From Candidatus Zixiibacteriota bacterium (GTDB lineage: Bacteria > Zixibacteria > MSB-5A5 > CAIYYT01), in contig CAUJJY010000100.1 in NCBI GenBank assembly GCA_963205155.1, positions 1-9,904 of the forward strand: a stretch of DNA of 9,904 nucleotides, written 5' to 3'. Below, in pieces: positions 5,584 to 9,904 of the stretch. Position 1 is the stretch's first letter; each line of letters begins with the position of its first letter. The position numbers and the translations under genes are program-made. The notes under the pieces are model-generated. The model was not told the origin of the DNA. It did no database searches and worked only from the letters and a program-made list of their open reading frames with translations.

Positions 5584-7887
5584 ATGGAACACCAGACAAC
5601 CTTCAAGCCGTATATTTCTCCGAAGCAATCAATGACGGAAATGACCGTCCGCGGAATTGTCCTCGGATCGGCGCTGGGGATATTATTCGCAGCGTCATCG
5701 GTCTACTTGGGTCTCAAGGTCGGGTTAACCGTGTCGGCATCGATCCCCATTGCGGTGCTGTCGGTAACGATTTTCCGGGCTTTCGGCAAGGCGACAATAC
5801 TCGAGAACAACATCGTGCAGACGGTCGGTTCCGCCGGCGAGTCGATAGCTGCCGGCGTGGCTTTCACCTTGCCTTCGCTGCTCCTCATGGGGCAGGACTT
5901 GGAGTTATTCCGTATCCTGCTGGTCGCGTTGCTTGGTGGCACGCTCGGCGTACTCATGATGATCCCACTGCGCCATGGATTGATAGTGGAAGAGCACGGC
6001 AAGATCACCTATCCAGAGGGAACGGCGTGCGCGGAAGTCCTGATCGCCGGCGACAAGGGTGGGACGTCGGCAAAGACTGTCTTTCTGGGAGGCGGCATCG
6101 GGTTTGTGTTCGGATTCCTAAACTTGATCGTGCGCCTGTGGAAAGAAACTTCCGATTGGACAATCAACTTCTTTAAAGGAGCATCAATTTCGGCAGAAGT
6201 CGCGCCGACAATGCTCGGCGTGGGATATATCATCGGGGTTAAGACCGCATCCAATATGATGGCGGGCGGCTGTCTGGCGTTCATCGTCATCATTCCGTTG
6301 ATTAAGGCATTTGGCGAAGGTTTGACTGGCGCCGTATTTCCTGAATCGACGACGCTAATCAAGGACATGAGTCCGGGTGCCATTAGAAACGCCTACGTGC
6401 TTTATATCGGAGCGGGAGCGGTGGCAACTGGTGGAATCATCAGCCTGGTCCGTTCAATTCCCTCGATCATCGGTGCGTTCAAGCGCGGTCTGGGAGCGCT
6501 GGGGTCAAGGCAGCGGGCGGCACAATCGACAATCCTCCGCACAGAACGCGACATCCCGATGCCCTACGTCCTTGGTGGCTGCATAGTTTTGGTCGCGGCA
6601 ATATGGGCAGCTCCGATACTGAACATCAAGTTTATTCCTTCAGTATTGATTGTCGTTTTTGGCTTCTTTTTTGTAACCGTTTCAAGTCGCATTACCGGTG
6701 AAATCGGTTCATCATCGAACCCCATCTCTGGCATGACCGTGGCCACGCTGCTCATAACGTGTCTGCTCTTCTTGGTTGTAGACTGGACAACAATCGACTA
6801 CCGCGTCATGGCTTTGACCACTGCCGCCATAGTTTGCGTGGCCGCTTCTAATGGCGGGACCATCTCGCAAGACCTGAAAACCGGCTTCCTTCTCGGCGCT
6901 ACGCCGTCGCGGCAGCAGATCGGCATTATCATCGGTGTCGTTACGAGCTCGTTGGCTATCGGCTGGACACTGTTGTCGTTAAATCAGGCGATGACGACAT
7001 ACTCGGCACGAAACTATCCTCACTTCACGGCAACAATCCCTGCGGATGCCAGTCAGGTCGAATATGATGGCAAAACCTACAGACAAATCTCCATTTCGGA
7101 ACTGACGGATAGTGTCCCGACCGGACGTTACCTGGTGAATAATGAAGGCAAGATCGTGTACTTGATCGATCCCGGTGTCTGCGGCTCGGATCTCTGGCGG
7201 GCGGAGCGTGTAAATGATACCCCGTATCGCAGCTTCCAGAGTGGGATCCTGCCCGACACCACTGCGACCTTCCTAACGGCGGACGGACCGCAGAAGATTC
7301 TGACATTGAATGAAGAGCGAACGGGGGTTCCGGCAGGTACGTACCTGGTCGACTCAACTGGAGCTCTGTCGCATCGTCTGGTGCCAATTACAAAGTATGA
7401 TGCCCCGAAAGCGCGTCTGTTTAGTCTGATTATCGACGGGATATTGACACACAAGTTGCCGTGGGCATTGGTACTCATCGGAATCGCACTCGCACTAATC
7501 ATGGAGTTGGTCGGTGTCTCGGCGCTGCCTTTTGCTGTCGGGCTTTACTTGCCGATTTCGACCTCGACACCGATCTTTATTGGAGGAGTTGTTCGTTGGT
7601 TAGCCGATCGCAAGAGCAAGAGTGCTGGCGGCACCGAAGCTGAATTTTCGCCGGGCGTGCTATTGGCCAGCGGGTTGATTGCCGGTGGAGCGATAGCCGG
7701 TTTAACGCAAGCGGTCTTCTACATACTTGGTTGGAATACGATATTCGACAAGTCGCACTGGCTTGGATCCTGGGCCGAAAGCGACTTGTGGGCGCTTGTA
7801 CCGTTTGCGGCTTTGGTTGCTTATCTCTTCTATGTCGCTGCCAAAAAAAATAGCGGCGGTACGGAAGTAGATGGAAGTGCGAGATAA
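5584..7887 (+). CDS. OPT-family oligopeptide transporter with a soluble insertion
   Basis: 767 residues, mostly hydrophobic transmembrane segments; an inner-membrane importer by family. Signature stretches of the prokaryotic OPT branch are NNIVQT (75-80), YPEGTACAEVL (143-153), GEIGSSSNPISGMT (372-385), NGGTISQDLKTG (423-434), and after the insertion LPWALVLIG and ALPFAVGLYLP. OPT proteins generally couple uptake of small peptides or peptide-like or metal-chelate substrates to ion gradients; the substrate here is not shown. Bacterial members are commonly about 600-680 residues; the excess is a polar insertion at about 478-606 holding two related units. A perfect AGGAGG at 5569-5574, nine bases before the ATG, and a good promoter mark this as a well-expressed gene start. 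Its sampled G/C balance differs from that of its neighbours. The glycosyltransferase gene follows after 55 bases. Confidence 0.93.
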   Translation: MEHQTTFKPYISPKQSMTEMTVRGIVLGSALGILFAASSVYLGLKVGLTVSASIPIAVLSVTIFRAFGKATILENNIVQTVGSAGESIAAGVAFTLPSLLLMGQDLELFRILLVALLGGTLGVLMMIPLRHGLIVEEHGKITYPEGTACAEVLIAGDKGGTSAKTVFLGGGIGFVFGFLNLIVRLWKETSDWTINFFKGASISAEVAPTMLGVGYIIGVKTASNMMAGGCLAFIVIIPLIKAFGEGLTGAVFPESTTLIKDMSPGAIRNAYVLYIGAGAVATGGIISLVRSIPSIIGAFKRGLGALGSRQRAAQSTILRTERDIPMPYVLGGCIVLVAAIWAAPILNIKFIPSVLIVVFGFFFVTVSSRITGEIGSSSNPISGMTVATLLITCLLFLVVDWTTIDYRVMALTTAAIVCVAASNGGTISQDLKTGFLLGATPSRQQIGIIIGVVTSSLAIGWTLLSLNQAMTTYSARNYPHFTATIPADASQVEYDGKTYRQISISELTDSVPTGRYLVNNEGKIVYLIDPGVCGSDLWRAERVNDTPYRSFQSGILPDTTATFLTADGPQKILTLNEERTGVPAGTYLVDSTGALSHRLVPITKYDAPKARLFSLIIDGILTHKLPWALVLIGIALALIMELVGVSALPFAVGLYLPISTSTPIFIGGVVRWLADRKSKSAGGTEAEFSPGVLLASGLIAGGAIAGLTQAVFYILGWNTIFDKSHWLGSWAESDLWALVPFAALVAYLFYVAAKKNSGGTEVDGSAR
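7057..7386 (+). repeat. Two diverged protein repeats inside the OPT insertion
   Basis: Protein-level repeat, not an obvious DNA repeat. Unit 1 covers residues 492-530 and unit 2 residues 563-601, 71 residues apart. Over a 20-residue gap-free core (511-530 against 582-601) eight positions are identical, giving the consensus VPxGxYLVxxxGxxxxxxxP; each core is preceded by a DG-containing strand. Both are polar and beta-like, suggesting a small soluble domain between two membrane segments. Confidence 0.6.
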
Positions 7888-7942
7888 GGACGCCCAGACC
7901 GCGCGCAAGTACGCCTAAACGAAGCGCGAGATAAACATTCCA

Positions 7943-9904
7943 ATGCCGGCTCAAACGAAGCCATCAGCCCAGCGCTCCGAAAGCGGCAAATGGTCGCTGA
8001 TCATCTTTGCCGCCGCGCTTTTTGTGCGCGTCGTAAATCTGATTTTCCTTTCACAAAATGACCCCGCTTTTTACTTCCCGCAGGTCGACTCGCTCTGGCA
8101 CCACCTGTGGGCGCTGGACATCCTAAAGAACAGTTTCTGGGGCACGGAAGTCTTCTTCCGCGGTCCCCTTTACCCCTATTTTCTTGCCCTGTTGTACGCG
8201 ATTTCAGGAGCCAGTATCTTCTTCGCCAAAGTCATTCAGGCGGTTGGCGGTGCTGTGACTTGCGTGTTGATCTTTCATCTCGGCAAGTCAGTGTTTTCAG
8301 TGACGACAGCACGCATAGCTGCTGTAATCGCAGTCTTCTATGGTCCACTCATCTACTATGAATCCGAGCTCCTTCTTGAATGGCTGGCAATCCTTCTGGC
8401 TGTAGCGATGCTGTTGATCTTGGTCCGCTCCGGCGGTGCCGTTTCACGACGAGCCGCACTCATTGCCGGAATATTCGCAGGCCTCTCCGCCATCACGCGC
8501 CCTAACATTCTCGTCGTCTTTCCCCTGATCGCCCTATGGCTGGTGCTCGCTAATCGGTCAACAACAGCGACTCGTCATCGAATCATTAACGCCATCGCGT
8601 TCACGCTTGGCGTCGTGATCTGTGTGCTTCCTGTGACAATACGCAACGATGTAGTCGCCGATGACTTAGTTCTGATCTCATCACAAGGTGGAGTGAATTT
8701 CCATCTGGCAAATAACCCTGAAGCCGACGGCTTAACGATGATCATGCCGGAGATCAATCTCGATCTCTCGGTGCCCTGGTCGCAGTTCGTAGACACGACC
8801 ACAGCCTACGCCGAGTCAAGCCTTGGACGTTCGCTGAAGGCCTCCGAAGTCTCTGGCTTCTGGAGCGATCGTGCGTGGAACTTCATCAAACAGAACCCGG
8901 GCAGTTTTCTGGCGCTAACCGGCAAACGCCTGATCTACTTGTTCTCCGGGTTTGAGAACCCAGACCAATCGGATTTGTACCGCTTTGGCGACAACTCACC
9001 CATCCTTGCTGCAACGGTCTTCAACAAAGTTGTCAAATTCCCCTTCGGTCTTGTTGCGCCACTTGCCTTGATCGGCCTTGTTCTAGCATGGAAGGAGCGT
9101 CAACGAGTCTCGCTTCTATACCTCTTTCTGCTCGGCTACATTCCGACTATCATACTGTTTCTCGTGACCGCGCGTCACCGTCTCGCCGTTGTAGTCATCC
9201 TATTGCTCTTTGCCGGGTACGCTGTCGAACGCGCGTGGCATGTCTGGCGCGACCGCAAAACCAAGGAACTTATCGGTCTCGTTCTGTCCTTCATAGCGCT
9301 GGCAATCCTGCTCAACCACAATTGGTTTGATCTCGGCTATGACAACCCCGCCCAGTTCCATTACCAACGCGGTCTTGTTCTCGAAAAACAGGGCGATATC
9401 AACGCCGCAATTGCCGAGTATCGTGAAGCCACCAAGCATCAGCAGCTTCCCGAAGCGCTCAATAACCTCGGCTACGCCTTGTCCAAGACCGGCGACTACA
9501 GCGGCGCATACCAGACTTTGCATCAAGCCATTCGCTCTCGACCGAATTTTACCGACGCCATAACCAATCTGGGACTGCTGTTCCTGAACCGCAATGAACT
9601 CGACAGCGCCGAATACTACTTCGGCCTCGCGCTGCGCACAGATTCGAACCTGCCCCAAGTCTACTTGAACTTGGGTGAATTGCGACAACGGCAGGGCAAT
9701 TCCGCTGAAGCCGAGTCGTTTTGGCGAGCCGGATTACTTGCTTCTCCCCGCTTTGTGCCACTTTACAATGCGCTGGCAAACCTCTGCCTCAAGCAGGGCC
9801 GTACCTCCGAAGCCCGTACACTCCTTGAACAAGGTCTTGCCGTAGACGACAATTACGCCGTCGGGCACGTCAACTTAGCCAATATCCTCTTTAACGAACG
9901 TGAT
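7943..9904 (+). CDS. GT-C membrane glycosyltransferase (PMT/ArnT-like) fused to TPR repeats, 3' end missing
   Basis: The frame is open from the ATG at 7943 to the window edge: 654 codons with no stop. Residues about 17-460 are multi-pass membrane. They start with the first-loop pattern of lipid-phosphate-sugar-dependent GT-C enzymes: an acidic residue in VDSLWHH (D49, the likely catalytic Asp), D59, and FFRGPLYPYF (71-80). From residue 470 come at least five TPR units of about 34 residues, with phrases such as LEKQGDINAAIAEY, LNNLGYALSKTGDY and ITNLGLLFLNRNEL, and a sixth cut off by the edge. Such enzymes transfer sugars from polyprenyl phosphates to proteins or lipids on the outer face of the inner membrane; the TPRs may hold the acceptor. 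An in-frame TAA upstream makes the ATG the first usable start, though its ribosome site is weak. It may share the transporter transcript. Confidence 0.85.
   Translation, partial: MPAQTKPSAQRSESGKWSLIIFAAALFVRVVNLIFLSQNDPAFYFPQVDSLWHHLWALDILKNSFWGTEVFFRGPLYPYFLALLYAISGASIFFAKVIQAVGGAVTCVLIFHLGKSVFSVTTARIAAVIAVFYGPLIYYESELLLEWLAILLAVAMLLILVRSGGAVSRRAALIAGIFAGLSAITRPNILVVFPLIALWLVLANRSTTATRHRIINAIAFTLGVVICVLPVTIRNDVVADDLVLISSQGGVNFHLANNPEADGLTMIMPEINLDLSVPWSQFVDTTTAYAESSLGRSLKASEVSGFWSDRAWNFIKQNPGSFLALTGKRLIYLFSGFENPDQSDLYRFGDNSPILAATVFNKVVKFPFGLVAPLALIGLVLAWKERQRVSLLYLFLLGYIPTIILFLVTARHRLAVVVILLLFAGYAVERAWHVWRDRKTKELIGLVLSFIALAILLNHNWFDLGYDNPAQFHYQRGLVLEKQGDINAAIAEYREATKHQQLPEALNNLGYALSKTGDYSGAYQTLHQAIRSRPNFTDAITNLGLLFLNRNELDSAEYYFGLALRTDSNLPQVYLNLGELRQRQGNSAEAESFWRAGLLASPRFVPLYNALANLCLKQGRTSEARTLLEQGLAVDDNYAVGHVNLANILFNERD

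Noticed and set aside
7128..7502. Minus-strand reading frames over the OPT insertion
   Set aside because: These are shadows of the transporter frame, which continues into conserved OPT segments on both sides.
7888..7942. Terminator between transporter and glycosyltransferase genes
   Set aside because: Only a CGCGC/GCGCG pairing with a long loop is available and no T tract follows, so read-through is more likely.
9200..9688. 162-residue minus-strand reading frame
   Set aside because: It is the antisense shadow of the TPR-encoding region of the glycosyltransferase; the plus-strand frame has clear TPR motifs and stays open to the edge.

Overview
The window looks like a piece of a bacterial chromosome from the FCB side of the tree (Bacteroidetes/Chlorobi/Fibrobacteres and relatives). 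Candidate phyla such as Zixibacteria would fit, but that is inference. The evidence is a secreted protein ending in a type IX secretion (Por) sorting domain with the PNPFNPTT signature, a small outer-membrane beta-barrel protein (so a diderm cell), mid-range GC, and three good TTGACA-type promoters. There are seven protein-coding genes, two of them cut by the window edges. I see no rRNA, tRNA, CRISPR array, transposase or phage gene.

Layout: (1) 2-1762 (+), the C-terminal part of a MrfA/YprA-type DEAH helicase with a four-cysteine DUF1998 zinc-binding region. (2) 1817-2419 (+), an exported beta-barrel protein. It converges on (3) 2536-3387 (-), a T9SS-sorted secreted protein with a cohesin-like domain; a strong two-way terminator lies between them at 2449-2478. 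(4) 3615-3977 (-), a SufT/MIP18-type Fe-S assembly factor. (5) 4143-5231 (-), a membrane-anchored CE4 polysaccharide deacetylase. (6) 5584-7887 (+), an OPT-family oligopeptide transporter, divergent from gene 5. (7) 7943-9904 (+), a GT-C (PMT/ArnT-like) membrane glycosyltransferase fused to C-terminal TPR repeats, running off the right edge.

The genes do not form one obvious pathway. Most are separately promoted housekeeping or cell-envelope genes: DNA repair, Fe-S biogenesis, envelope glycan modification, outer-membrane and secreted proteins, peptide uptake and glycosyl transfer. Promoters can be proposed for genes 2, 3, 5 and 6. Gene 7 follows gene 6 by 55 bases and may be co-transcribed with it.

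The items most worth a second look are: the TPR-tailed GT-C enzyme, which resembles eukaryotic TMTC O-mannosyltransferases in architecture; a soluble insertion of about 125 residues in the OPT transporter that carries an internal duplication; a leader of about 185 bases with several hairpins ahead of the T9SS protein; and a G-over-C skew in the transporter gene that runs against its neighbours. I found no convincing new multi-gene system.
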